Shown: positions 8,134 through 15,197 of the stretch, piece by piece
Layout: the number at the start of each line of letters is the position of its first letter
How positions within the stretch are numbered: the stretch's first letter is position 1
Source of the DNA: an uncultured Collinsella sp.
GTDB lineage: Bacteria; Actinomycetota; Coriobacteriia; Coriobacteriales; Coriobacteriaceae
NCBI GenBank assembly: GCA_902491345.1
Contig: CABUHI010000015.1
Span: 1-46,458 of the forward strand
Length of the DNA stretch: 46,458 bases
Direction: 5' to 3'
Made by a program: the position numbers and the translations under genes
Notes under the pieces: model-generated
What the model was told of the DNA's origin: nothing
The model's input: the letters and a program-made list of their open reading frames with translations, nothing else
Databases searched by the model: none

Positions 8134-9030
8134 GTGACCGATCGGTCCCTGACTCTTTCCGCGCCGGCAAAGATTAACCTCTACCTGGGGGTTCATACCG
8201 AGCGCGATGACCGCGGCTACCACAGGGTCGATTCCCTGATGGCAGCCGTCGGTCTTTCCGATACCGTGACGGTCACGCCGGCGCAGGCGCTGACTGTCCA
8301 GACGGTTCCGGCATCAGATTTTCCCATGCAAAAGAATACGGCGTATCGGGCTGCGGTTGCTATGGCCGAGCATTATGGTCGCGAGGCAAACATCTGCGTG
8401 ACGATTGAGAAGCGCATTCCATTGTGCGCCGGCTTGGGCGGCCCCTCGACGGATGCGGCCGCGGTCATTGTCGCCTTGGCGGAGCTCTGGGGCATTGATC
8501 GCACCGACTCTGCGCTCGACGACATTGCGCGGGGCATTGGTGCCGACGTCCCGTTCTTTTTGCACGCGAGTCCTGCGTTCTACGTAGGTGGGGGAGACGT
8601 GCTGGCAACTGAGTACCCCGCGCTGCCCGCAACGCCCGTCGTGTTGGTCAAGCCGCGCGAGGCAAGTGTTTCGACAATTGAAGCCTATCGACGTTTTGAC
8701 GAGGCCCCGGTGCCTGTGGACAAGCCCGGCGCGATAGCTTCTGCCTTGCGTGCTGGTGATGCCGAGACGGCATATGCACTCATCCATAACAACTTGGGTG
8801 TCATTTCCGCACAGATGGAGCCGCAGATTCAAACGGTCCTCGACTGGCTGCATAAACAGGATGGCACCGTTGCTGTAGATGTGTGCGGATCGGGTGCCTG
8901 CTCGTTTGCCATTTGCGACACCGCCGTCACGGCCGAAAGGCTTGCCGACGCTGCCCAGCAAAACGGCTGGTGGTCCTGCGCGACGCAGTTCATTCCCAAC
9001 ACGGTTCGCGTCGAAGTGCCAAAGAAGTAA
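8134..9030 (+). CDS. ispE: 4-diphosphocytidyl-2-C-methyl-D-erythritol kinase
   Basis: This 298-residue GHMP kinase performs the ATP-dependent phosphorylation step of the MEP isoprenoid pathway. It starts with GTG. Motifs are APAKINLYLGV at the N-terminus (substrate and Lys/Asn contacts), the ATP-binding PLCAGLGGPSTDAAA around residue 95, and DVCGSGACSF (motif III) around residue 250. The loop reads GLGGPSTDAA instead of the common GLGGGSSDAA. ispD and ispF of the same pathway are together at 21586-22798, so the pathway is encoded in at least two places. Confidence 0.94.
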   Translation: MTDRSLTLSAPAKINLYLGVHTERDDRGYHRVDSLMAAVGLSDTVTVTPAQALTVQTVPASDFPMQKNTAYRAAVAMAEHYGREANICVTIEKRIPLCAGLGGPSTDAAAVIVALAELWGIDRTDSALDDIARGIGADVPFFLHASPAFYVGGGDVLATEYPALPATPVVLVKPREASVSTIEAYRRFDEAPVPVDKPGAIASALRAGDAETAYALIHNNLGVISAQMEPQIQTVLDWLHKQDGTVAVDVCGSGACSFAICDTAVTAERLADAAQQNGWWSCATQFIPNTVRVEVPKK

Positions 9031-9065
9031 AAATTTCTCTAGCATGCGGCGGAAATCTTTGTTAC

Positions 9066-9071
9066 TATAGT
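9066..9071 (+). promoter_or_regulatory. Probable -10 box of tRNA-Pro
   Basis: TATAGT ends 8 bases before the mature 5' end of the tRNA. A matching -35 box is not evident. Confidence 0.4.
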
Positions 9072-9079
9072 CGAGCTAA

Positions 9080-9156
9080 CGGGTTGTGGCTCAGTTTGGT
9101 AGAGCACTGCGTTCGGGACGCAGGGGTCGCTGGTTCAAATCCAGTCAACCCGACCA
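9080..9156 (+). tRNA. tRNA-Pro (CGG)
   Basis: A full 77-nt cloverleaf: acceptor CGGGTTG / CAACCCG, anticodon stem CTGCG / CGCAG with loop TTCGGGA (anticodon CGG), T loop TTCAAAT and an encoded ACCA end. The C1-G72 pair is typical of tRNA-Pro. Confidence 0.95.
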
Positions 9157-9166
9157 GAGCATGAGG

Positions 9167-9196
9167 AGGGACCGCTTCTTGCGGTCCCTTTTTTTT
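9167..9196 (+). terminator. Terminator after tRNA-Pro
   Basis: GGGACCGC / GCGGTCCC with loop TTCTT is followed by eight T residues. Confidence 0.9.
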
Positions 9197-9204
9197 AGCT
9201 ATTG

Positions 9205-9233
9205 TTGTGATACCGCGATACCCGCGGTATACT
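9205..9233 (+). promoter_or_regulatory. Promoter of tatA
   Basis: TTGTGA (9205-9210), a 17-base spacer and TATACT (9228-9233). A short GC-rich palindrome, TACCGCGATACCCGCGGTA, occupies the spacer and may affect strength or be an operator. Confidence 0.7.
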
Positions 9234-9269
9234 CATTCGAGCTTGTCTCGCTGTATTGTGGAGGTCTAC

Positions 9270-9545
9270 ATGTTTGGACTGAGGGCTCCTGAGCTCATCA
9301 TTATTCTCGTCGTTGTCCTGATTATCTTCGGGCCCAAGAACCTGCCGAAGCTCGGCAAGTCCCTCGGCTCTACCGTCAAGAATATCCGCGAGGGTATGGA
9401 GGGCGACGATAAGGCCGAGACCAAGCAGGCCGAGGAGGTCGTGGTCGAGCAGTCCGAGGAGGACAAGGAGATCGCTGAGCTCGAGGCCAAGCTCGCTGCT
9501 GCCAAGAAGAAGCAGGCAGAGGACAGCGACGCGGACGCAGAGTAG
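9270..9545 (+). CDS. tatA: Twin-arginine translocase subunit TatA
   Basis: This 91-residue membrane protein is the pore-forming TatA/E component for export of folded proteins. It has one N-terminal membrane helix (LRAPELIIILVVVLIIFG), the conserved FGPKNLPKLGKSLG hinge and amphipathic helix, then a charged tail rich in Glu and Lys. The start at 9270 has GGAGG just upstream; an earlier in-frame ATG at 9207 lies in the promoter and is rejected. No tatC is in the window, so the partner is encoded elsewhere. It is a single-gene unit with promoter and terminator. Confidence 0.9.
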   Translation: MFGLRAPELIIILVVVLIIFGPKNLPKLGKSLGSTVKNIREGMEGDDKAETKQAEEVVVEQSEEDKEIAELEAKLAAAKKKQAEDSDADAE

Positions 9546-9570
9546 TCCCATCCCTTTGGGGTGAGCACCT

Positions 9571-9605
9571 GACCGGCTTGCCCGCAGGCTAGCCGGTCTT
9601 TTTCG
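9571..9605 (+). terminator. Terminator after tatA
   Basis: GACCGGCT / AGCCGGTC encloses a 12-base loop and is followed by TTTTTCG. Confidence 0.85.
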
Positions 9606-9651
9606 TTTTGTTGACAGTTGATTGTTTGATCAGAGTTGGGGAGATATCCGT

Positions 9652-10122
9652 ATGGACGCAAGCCAGATCGTACTGACCGCTGAGGGCCGCCAGAAGCTCG
9701 TCGAGGAGCTCGCTTGGCGTGAGGGCGATTACGCCAAGGAGATCGTCGAGGACATCAAGGAAGCCCGCGCGTTCGGCGACCTTTCGGAGAACTCCGAGTA
9801 CGACGCCGCTAAGGACAAGCAGGCCCAGAACGCCGCTCGTATTGCCGAGATCCAGGCCATCCTCGCCAACGCTCAGGTTGCTGCCACCACGGGCGACCTG
9901 ACCGTCTCCATCGGTTCCACCGTTTCGCTGATTGATCCCAACGGCGAGGTCATGGAAGTCACGCTCGTCGGTACCACCGAGACCAACTCGCTCGAGCACA
10001 AGATCTCCAACGAGTCTCCGGTCGGCCACGCCATCATCGGTCACGGCGAGGGCGACTCCGTCGAGGTCGTTACGCCTTCCGGCAAGACTCGCGTCTACAC
10101 CATCGCCAAGATCGCACGCTAG
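9652..10122 (+). CDS. greA: Transcription elongation factor GreA
   Basis: This 156-residue factor binds the RNA polymerase secondary channel and stimulates cleavage of backtracked RNA. The N-terminal coiled coil begins VLTAEGRQKLVEEL and carries the acidic tip DLSENSEYDAAK; the C-terminal FKBP-like domain holds GHAIIGHGEGDSVEV. The ATG at 9652 gives the family length; an in-frame ATG at 9622 would add ten residues without support. A TTGACA at 9611 lacks a well-spaced -10, so the promoter is unclear. A terminator separates it from lysS. Confidence 0.95.
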   Translation: MDASQIVLTAEGRQKLVEELAWREGDYAKEIVEDIKEARAFGDLSENSEYDAAKDKQAQNAARIAEIQAILANAQVAATTGDLTVSIGSTVSLIDPNGEVMEVTLVGTTETNSLEHKISNESPVGHAIIGHGEGDSVEVVTPSGKTRVYTIAKIAR

Positions 10123-10150
10123 ACCACGGTCCCGCGTAAAGGTATGTTTT

Positions 10151-10185
10151 CGCTCCCTGGGACCGAATCCTGGGGAGCGTTTTAG
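10151..10185 (+). terminator. Terminator after greA
   Basis: CGCTCCC / GGGAGCG with a 15-base loop that is followed by TTTTAG. The lysS ribosome site GAGGAG comes directly after. Confidence 0.75.
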
Positions 10186-10201
10186 TTTGAGGAGCTAACT
10201 T

Positions 10202-12166
10202 ATGGCAGAGAACCAGAACGCCGCCGATCAGGCATCGACGCTCAACGACGAGCGCGCCACCCGCCTGGCCAAGCGCGCCGCCCTGTTCGAGGCGGGCCAG
10301 AACCCCTATCCTGAGCACTCTGAGCTTGAGGACTACGTCGCCGATATCGAGGCTAAGTATGCCGAGCTTGCCGATGGCGAGGACACCGAGGACGTCGTGA
10401 AGATTGCCGGCCGCGTGGTCGCCAAGCGCGGTCAGGGCAAGATTATGTTCATCGTCGTGCGCGATGCGACTGCCGAGATTCAGCTGTTCTGCCGCATCAA
10501 CGACATGGACGAGGCTGCCTGGAATACGCTCAAGGCCCTCGACCTGGGCGACATCCTGGGCGTGACCGGCGTGGTCGTGCGCACCCAGCGCGGCCAGCTT
10601 TCCGTTGCCCCTAAGAGCGCGACCCTGCTTGCCAAGGCCGTTCGTCCGCTGCCCGAGAAGTTCCACGGTCTTTCCGACAAGGAGACCCGCTATCGCCAGC
10701 GCTATGTCGACCTGATCGCCAACGACGACGTTCGCGAGACCTTCCGTAAGCGTTCGCAGATTCTCTCTACCTTCCGTCGCTTTATGGAGTCCGACGGCTA
10801 CATGGAGGTAGAGACCCCCATCCTGCAGACCATCCAGGGCGGCGCTACTGCCAAGCCGTTCATCACTCACTTCAACGCGCTCGATCAGGAGTGTTACCTG
10901 CGTATTGCCACCGAGCTGCACCTCAAGCGCTGCATTGTCGGTGGTTTTGAGCGCGTGTTCGAGATCGGCCGCATCTTCCGTAACGAGGGCATGGACCTTA
11001 CCCACAACCCCGAGTTCACCACGATGGAGGCCTACCGTGCCTTCTCCGACCTCGAGGGCATGAAGGCGCTCGCCCAGGGCGTCATCAAGGCTGCCAACAA
11101 GGCTATCGGCAATCCTGAGGTCATCGAGTATCAGGGCCAGACCATCGACCTTTCTGGTGAGTGGGCCAGCCGTCCCATGACCGACATCGTTTCCGACGTG
11201 CTCGGCAAGCAGGTCACCATCGACACGCCGGTCGAGGAGCTTGCTGCCGCCGCGCGCGAGAAGGGCCTGGAGATTAAGCCCGAGTGGACCGCCGGCAAGA
11301 TTATCGCCGAGATCTACGATGAGCTGGGCGAGGACACCATCGTCAACCCGACCTTCGTGTGCGATTACCCCATCGAGGTCAGCCCGCTCGCCAAGCGCTT
11401 TGAGGACGACCCGCGTCTGACCCACCGCTTTGAGCTGGTCATCGCCGGCCACGAGTACGCCAACGCATTTTCCGAGCTCAACGACCCGGTCGACCAGGCT
11501 GAGCGCTTTGCTGCCCAGATGGCCGAGAAGGCCGGCGGCGACGATGAGGCCATGGAGTATGACGAGGACTACGTGCGCGCCCTCGAGTACGGTATGCCTC
11601 CCGCGGGCGGCATTGGCATTGGTATCGACCGCGTGGTCATGCTGCTTACTAACCAGGCTTCTATTCGCGATGTCCTGCTGTTCCCGCACATGAAGCCCGA
11701 GAAGGGTTTCCAGTCCGGTGCCGCTGCCGCCAAGGCTACCGAGGCCGGCAACGCCGCGAGCCCGTTCGTTACGTCGCTTAAGCCCACGCTCGATTACTCC
11801 AAGATCGCCGTTGAGCCGCTGTTCGGGGAGTTCGTCGACTTTGATACCTTCTCCAAGAGCGATTTCCGCGCTGTGAAGGTCAAGGCATGCGAGGCCGTCA
11901 AGAAGTCCAAGAAGCTGCTGAACTTTACGCTCGACGACGGTACCGGTACCGACCGCACCATCCTCTCCGGTATTCACGCTTATTACGAGCCCGAGGACCT
12001 GGTCGGCAAGACCTTGCTCGCCATCACCAACCTGCCTCCGCGCAAGATGATGGGTATTCCCAGCTGCGGCATGCTGATCAGCGCTGTCCACGAGGAGGAG
12101 GGTGAGGAGCGTCTCAATCTGATCCAGCTCGACGCCTCCATCCCCGCCGGCGCAAAGATGTACTAA
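10202..12166 (+). CDS. lysS: Lysyl-tRNA synthetase with C-terminal tRNA-binding domain
   Basis: This 654-residue class II synthetase charges tRNA-Lys. The N-terminal OB-fold anticodon domain (about 55-160) is followed by the catalytic core with motif 2 FRNEGMDLTHNPEFTTMEAY and motif 3 GGIGIGIDRVVMLLT. The usual enzyme is about 500 residues and ends near FPHMKPE. Here a further domain at about residues 538-654 reads FSKSDFRAVKVKACEAVKKS, LLAITNLPPRKMMGIPSCGM and so on, which is the Trbp111 / EMAPII-type tRNA-binding OB fold found at the end of many MetRS. This fusion probably raises tRNA affinity. It is unbroken in frame with no sign of frameshift. A hairpin begins on the last base of the stop. 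Confidence 0.95.
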   Translation: MAENQNAADQASTLNDERATRLAKRAALFEAGQNPYPEHSELEDYVADIEAKYAELADGEDTEDVVKIAGRVVAKRGQGKIMFIVVRDATAEIQLFCRINDMDEAAWNTLKALDLGDILGVTGVVVRTQRGQLSVAPKSATLLAKAVRPLPEKFHGLSDKETRYRQRYVDLIANDDVRETFRKRSQILSTFRRFMESDGYMEVETPILQTIQGGATAKPFITHFNALDQECYLRIATELHLKRCIVGGFERVFEIGRIFRNEGMDLTHNPEFTTMEAYRAFSDLEGMKALAQGVIKAANKAIGNPEVIEYQGQTIDLSGEWASRPMTDIVSDVLGKQVTIDTPVEELAAAAREKGLEIKPEWTAGKIIAEIYDELGEDTIVNPTFVCDYPIEVSPLAKRFEDDPRLTHRFELVIAGHEYANAFSELNDPVDQAERFAAQMAEKAGGDDEAMEYDEDYVRALEYGMPPAGGIGIGIDRVVMLLTNQASIRDVLLFPHMKPEKGFQSGAAAAKATEAGNAASPFVTSLKPTLDYSKIAVEPLFGEFVDFDTFSKSDFRAVKVKACEAVKKSKKLLNFTLDDGTGTDRTILSGIHAYYEPEDLVGKTLLAITNLPPRKMMGIPSCGMLISAVHEEEGEERLNLIQLDASIPAGAKMY

Positions 12167-12210
12167 CTGGTTACGCGGTTCTACGAACCGCGTAACCAGT
12201 TGACGCTGCA
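12166..12210 (+). repeat. GTTACGCGG hairpin plus TTGACGCTGC module, after lysS
   Basis: ACTGGTTACGCGGTTC (12166-12181) pairs over 16 bases with GAACCGCGTAACCAGT (12185-12200), loop TAC. It is followed by TTGACGCTGC. The same hairpin-plus-tail occurs at 46158-46200, and a sequence variant at 46205-46245. It starts inside the lysS stop codon and lacks a T tract, so as a terminator it would be imperfect. Confidence 0.8.
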
Positions 12211-12212
12211 AA

Positions 12213-12305
12213 CCCGCCAGAGCGGCAATCTGCCTTTCAACTTCGGCGGCATGACCAAAAGGTCTATGCCGCCTTGTTTCAAGGCACCTTGCTCGCTCTG
12301 GCGGG
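12213..12305 (+). repeat. Branched palindromic element, copy 1
   Basis: Nested stems: outer CCCGCCAGAGCG (12213-12224) with CGCTCTGGCGGG (12294-12305); GCAA with TTGC; TGCCTT (12231-12236) with AAGGCA (12281-12286); inner GGCGGCAT.ACC (12245-12256) with GGT..ATGCCGCC (12261-12273), loop AAAA. Copies 2-4 at 24275, 24378 and 46249 keep this layout while stem bases change in pairs. Confidence 0.85.
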
Positions 12306-12351
12306 CTTTCGCTGTCGTTGCCAAGGCATCGGCGTTTCCTTGGTCCAGATG

Positions 12352-12434
12352 TAGTCATTGGGGACGTTCTTAAACGACTAGTCGTTGGGGACGTTCTTAA
12401 ACGACTAGTCATTCAAGAACGTCCCCAATGACTA
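12352..12434 (+). repeat. Tandem and inverted GGGGACGTTCTT repeats
   Basis: A 27-base unit starting TAGTCATTGGGGACGTTCTT occurs at 12352-12378 and again at 12379-12405 with one change, then its first 20 bases recur inverted at 12415-12434. The outer copies form a perfect 20-bp stem. The region 12167-12541 before the thrE-like gene holds only repeats plus about 100 bases containing AACGGCTA and its inverse TAGCCGTT. Confidence 0.85.
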
Positions 12435-12541
12435 GCCAACGGCTATTGAGCACATGGTTCGCATGACAGTCGTCTCTTTTATGTTTCCTTTAGCCGTTGC
12501 TGCCTAGGATGGGGGTTAGTCGGTAGGAAAGGAGCGCCTGT

Positions 12542-14110
12542 ATGGACGACGCGAGCGAGCGTGCAATCGAAGAGGACATGCTCGATCAGTTCAACTACTT
12601 TGATGATGAGGATGAGGAGCTAATCGATCGTCGCGAGCCAGCGCCGCTTGATTCCTTTGATCTGGTCGATGAAGAGCCCAACGAGGACGAGGGCGAATCA
12701 ACGGAGCCCCCACAGTCTTCGCGCCTGGACTCGCTGCTTTCGAGAGTCCCTATGCACCACGGCGCTCGTGCCGGTGCACTCCATATGAAAACTGACTGGC
12801 ACCAGATCGTGACGGCAGGCGATGAGCTTGCCGTCGATGCGCCGCTCACCGATAAATCATCCATCATCTGCCGCACCGGCATGCTTATGCTGGCAAGCGG
12901 AACAGGTGCCTGGCGCGTGCGCGATACCATGAATCGTGTTGCCGCTGTACTCGGCGTCACAATTCACGTCGACCTGAGTCTTCTGTCGTTTGAGTGCACC
13001 TGCATCGAAGATGGCCACTGCTTTAACGAGGTTGTCAGCCTGCCCACGACGGGGGTCAATACTCATCGCATTTGGATGATGGAGAGCTTCTTAAAGGAAA
13101 TCGAGACGTATGGGCGCCGGTTTACCGTGCACGAATACCACGAGATGCTCAAGACCGTTGAGAGCTCAAAGCCCGATTACACTCCCTGGCAACAGGGCCT
13201 TGCGGCAGCCTGTGCTTGCGGCGCCTTCGTCTTTTTGCTCGGCGGCGGCCCTATCGAGATGGCCTGCGCATTCGTAGGCGCTGGTGTCGGTAACTTTGCT
13301 CGCTCCCATATTCTCAAGCAGGGTCTTGGCCAGTTTAGCGCGCTGACGACTGGTGTTGCGCTCGCTTGCGTTTCGTATCTGCTGGCATTGCTCGGCCTTG
13401 GCCAGGTCATTCCAGGGGCAATGTCGCACCAAGAAGGCTATATCGGAGCCATGCTCTTTGTGATTCCCGGCTTTCCCCTCATTACGGCAGGCCTCGACAT
13501 CGCTAAGCTCGATATGCGAAGCGGTATCGAGCGCCTTTCATATGCCGTATCGATTATTGTGATGGCGACGCTCGTAGGTTGGATGGTTGCCGAATGTGTG
13601 GGGCTGGCGCCGGATGACTTCGCCCCGCTCGGCCTCTCACCGTTGGCTCTTACGCTCTTGCGCATACTGATGAGCTTTATCGGTGTATTTGGCTTCTCGG
13701 TTATGTTCAACAGCCCGGTAAAGATGGCCGCGGCGGCAGGGCTCATCGGCGCCGTGTCCAATACCTTGCGCCTTGCGCTCGTCGATGCGCCGACGATGCT
13801 TCCTTTTCTGGGCCTGAGCGTAGGCATGCCTCCCGAGGCAGCAGCGTTTATCGGCGCGCTGGTATCGGGTCTGCTGGCAAGCTTGGCGGAAATCAAGCTC
13901 ACCTACCCACGTATCGCCCTCACAGTGCCATCGATCGTCATTATGGTGCCGGGCTTGTATTTGTATCGCTCGATGTATTACATGTGCACCTTCGACACGG
14001 TCAATATGCTCGGCTGGTTTGTGCGTGCAGTGCTCATCGTGGCGTTTTTGCCCGTTGGCTTGGGTGTGGCGCGTACGCTCACCGACCCTCGCTGGCGCCA
14101 CACCAGCTAA
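12542..14110 (+). CDS. ThrE-family threonine/serine exporter-like membrane protein
   Basis: This 522-residue protein combines the two halves of the ThrE family. After a very acidic, Ser-rich N-terminal tail of about 75 residues comes the conserved cytoplasmic part (MLASGTGAWRVRDTMNRVAAVLGV, FECTCIEDG, VVSLPTTGVNTHRIW), then about ten hydrophobic segments from residue 215 onward. The second half (MFNSPVKMAAAAGLIGAVSN, YPRIALTVPSIVIMVPGLYLYR) matches the ThrE_2 domain. Known members export Thr and Ser by proton exchange; substrate here is inferred from family only. The ATG follows AAAGGAG. A GGGGCAGG hairpin begins at its stop. Confidence 0.88.
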   Translation: MDDASERAIEEDMLDQFNYFDDEDEELIDRREPAPLDSFDLVDEEPNEDEGESTEPPQSSRLDSLLSRVPMHHGARAGALHMKTDWHQIVTAGDELAVDAPLTDKSSIICRTGMLMLASGTGAWRVRDTMNRVAAVLGVTIHVDLSLLSFECTCIEDGHCFNEVVSLPTTGVNTHRIWMMESFLKEIETYGRRFTVHEYHEMLKTVESSKPDYTPWQQGLAAACACGAFVFLLGGGPIEMACAFVGAGVGNFARSHILKQGLGQFSALTTGVALACVSYLLALLGLGQVIPGAMSHQEGYIGAMLFVIPGFPLITAGLDIAKLDMRSGIERLSYAVSIIVMATLVGWMVAECVGLAPDDFAPLGLSPLALTLLRILMSFIGVFGFSVMFNSPVKMAAAAGLIGAVSNTLRLALVDAPTMLPFLGLSVGMPPEAAAFIGALVSGLLASLAEIKLTYPRIALTVPSIVIMVPGLYLYRSMYYMCTFDTVNMLGWFVRAVLIVAFLPVGLGVARTLTDPRWRHTS

Positions 14111-14142
14111 TTGGTGCAAGGGGGCAGGTCACTTTGCACCAA
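14111..14142 (+). repeat. GGGACAGG-family hairpin (copy B)
   Basis: TTGGTGCAA (14111-14119) pairs with TTGCACCAA (14134-14142); the loop contains GGGGGCAGGTCAC. It starts one base after the exporter stop codon. Confidence 0.75.
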
Positions 14143-14145
14143 ATG

Positions 14146-14212
14146 AGTTGCGGTGAAATAGGGACTGAATTGCTGCTTAAATGGTCAAGACAGTCCGTAT
14201 TCCACCGCAACT
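14146..14212 (+). repeat. Long 22-bp hairpin (copy C, divergent member)
   Basis: Left arm 14146-14167 starts AGTTGCGGTG and ends GGGACTG; right arm 14191-14212 starts CAGTCC and ends CACCGCAACT. Only two or three positions mispair. It contains GGGAC but in the stem rather than the loop, so membership in the GGGACAGG family is tentative. Confidence 0.6.
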
Positions 14213-14327
14213 TATGGGGTTGGGGGATTATTGATGCCCTGCATCTTCATAAACTCAACGCTTACGAAGCACGTGCTTTTCGTGCTAGGCTGGTTCCACC
14301 ACATAAGTAGTCGCAGACGCACGTATC

Positions 14328-14380
14328 ACGGGCGGGCGAGATGAAGTCCCAACAGCTCCATCTCGCCCGCCCGTTTTGTT
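14328..14380 (+). terminator. Strong hairpin with T tract upstream of the DUF2798 gene, possible attenuator
   Basis: ACGGGCGGGCGAGATG (14328-14343) pairs perfectly over 16 bases with CATCTCGCCCGCCCGT (14359-14374), followed by TTTGTT. No gene lies just upstream. The preceding 14213-14327 holds a smaller hairpin AGCACG / CGTGCT (14268-14286). It may be a leader that controls the next gene, or an end for transcripts passing the repeats. Confidence 0.6.
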
Positions 14381-14418
14381 GTGCGCCGCGGCGCAACACA
14401 GAAAGGACCATGCCCTTT

Positions 14419-15012
14419 ATGCCTATCAACAAACGAGAGAGCCTGCTGTTCACCTTTATCATTTGTTTTTGCATGGTGCTCTGGATGAGCATCTACAACG
14501 TCGCCCTGCAGCATGGGGCCATCAACGGCGAGGTCATTGCCGCTGCATGGCTCGGCTTCCCCGTTGCCTACGTCTTTGCCATGTGCTGCGACTGGTTTAT
14601 CGCCAGCCCGCTTGCCAAGGGTTTCGCTTTTAAATACCTGGTTACTCCGGGCAAGAGCTCGCCACTTGCCATGACGCTCGCCGTCAGCTCCTGCATGGTC
14701 GTTCCCATGGTCATCATCATGTCGCTCTACGGCGCGTGCGAAGGCCTGTTCCATATGCCCGGCGGCCCGCTTGCCAATTTGCAGGCGCTGCCGATGATAT
14801 GGCTCGTCAATATCCCGCGCAACTTTATCATGGCCCTGCCCTGGAACCTGCTGGTGGCTGGTCCGGTTGCTCGCTTTGTCTTCCGCCGCGCCTTTCCCAT
14901 GGGTACGGTCTTTGCCGAGCCGCACATGGAGCTCGTGCACATGCCGGGTGCTCCCATTGCCGAGGAGGCTGCCAACATTTCCGAGAGCATGGACGCCGAG
15001 CCTGCCTGCTAG
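14419..15012 (+). CDS. DUF2798-like membrane protein
   Basis: This 197-residue integral membrane protein has four hydrophobic helices and looks like two tandem DUF2798 repeats: LLFTFIICFCMVLWMSIYN..AAWLGFPVAYVFAMCCDWF in the first half and MTLAVSSCMVVPMVIIMSLY..IWLVNIPRNFIMALPWNLLV in the second. Each repeat ends with a conserved segment before a small/basic turn. The function of the family is unknown. Three in-frame ATGs occur (14341, 14410, 14419); only 14419 has a ribosome site (AAGGA) at a normal distance. The C-terminus is a soluble acidic tail. Confidence 0.75.
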   Translation: MPINKRESLLFTFIICFCMVLWMSIYNVALQHGAINGEVIAAAWLGFPVAYVFAMCCDWFIASPLAKGFAFKYLVTPGKSSPLAMTLAVSSCMVVPMVIIMSLYGACEGLFHMPGGPLANLQALPMIWLVNIPRNFIMALPWNLLVAGPVARFVFRRAFPMGTVFAEPHMELVHMPGAPIAEEAANISESMDAEPAC

Positions 15013-15110
15013 GCAACGCTCAAAACCAGATCCCCAAACAGACCGGAGCGATTCCTTTTTTGTAGACGTTGTCGTATGGCTGCGCGTGGAAAAGGCTCCA
15101 ACGGTTAACA

Positions 15111-15116
15111 TATACT
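15111..15116 (+). promoter_or_regulatory. Possible -10 element of clpC
   Basis: TATACT lies 82 bases before the clpC start, without an evident -35. A hairpin CAAAGCGCC / GGCGCTTTG follows at 15134-15160 in the leader. I see no CtsR-type operator (direct AGTCAAA repeats). Confidence 0.35.
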
Positions 15117-15197
15117 CCATATGGGTAAAGAGACCAAAGCGCCGCCACGAGTGGCGCTTTGCGTTTGAAAAAACTAGCTCGTCTAAGAGGAACTAGC

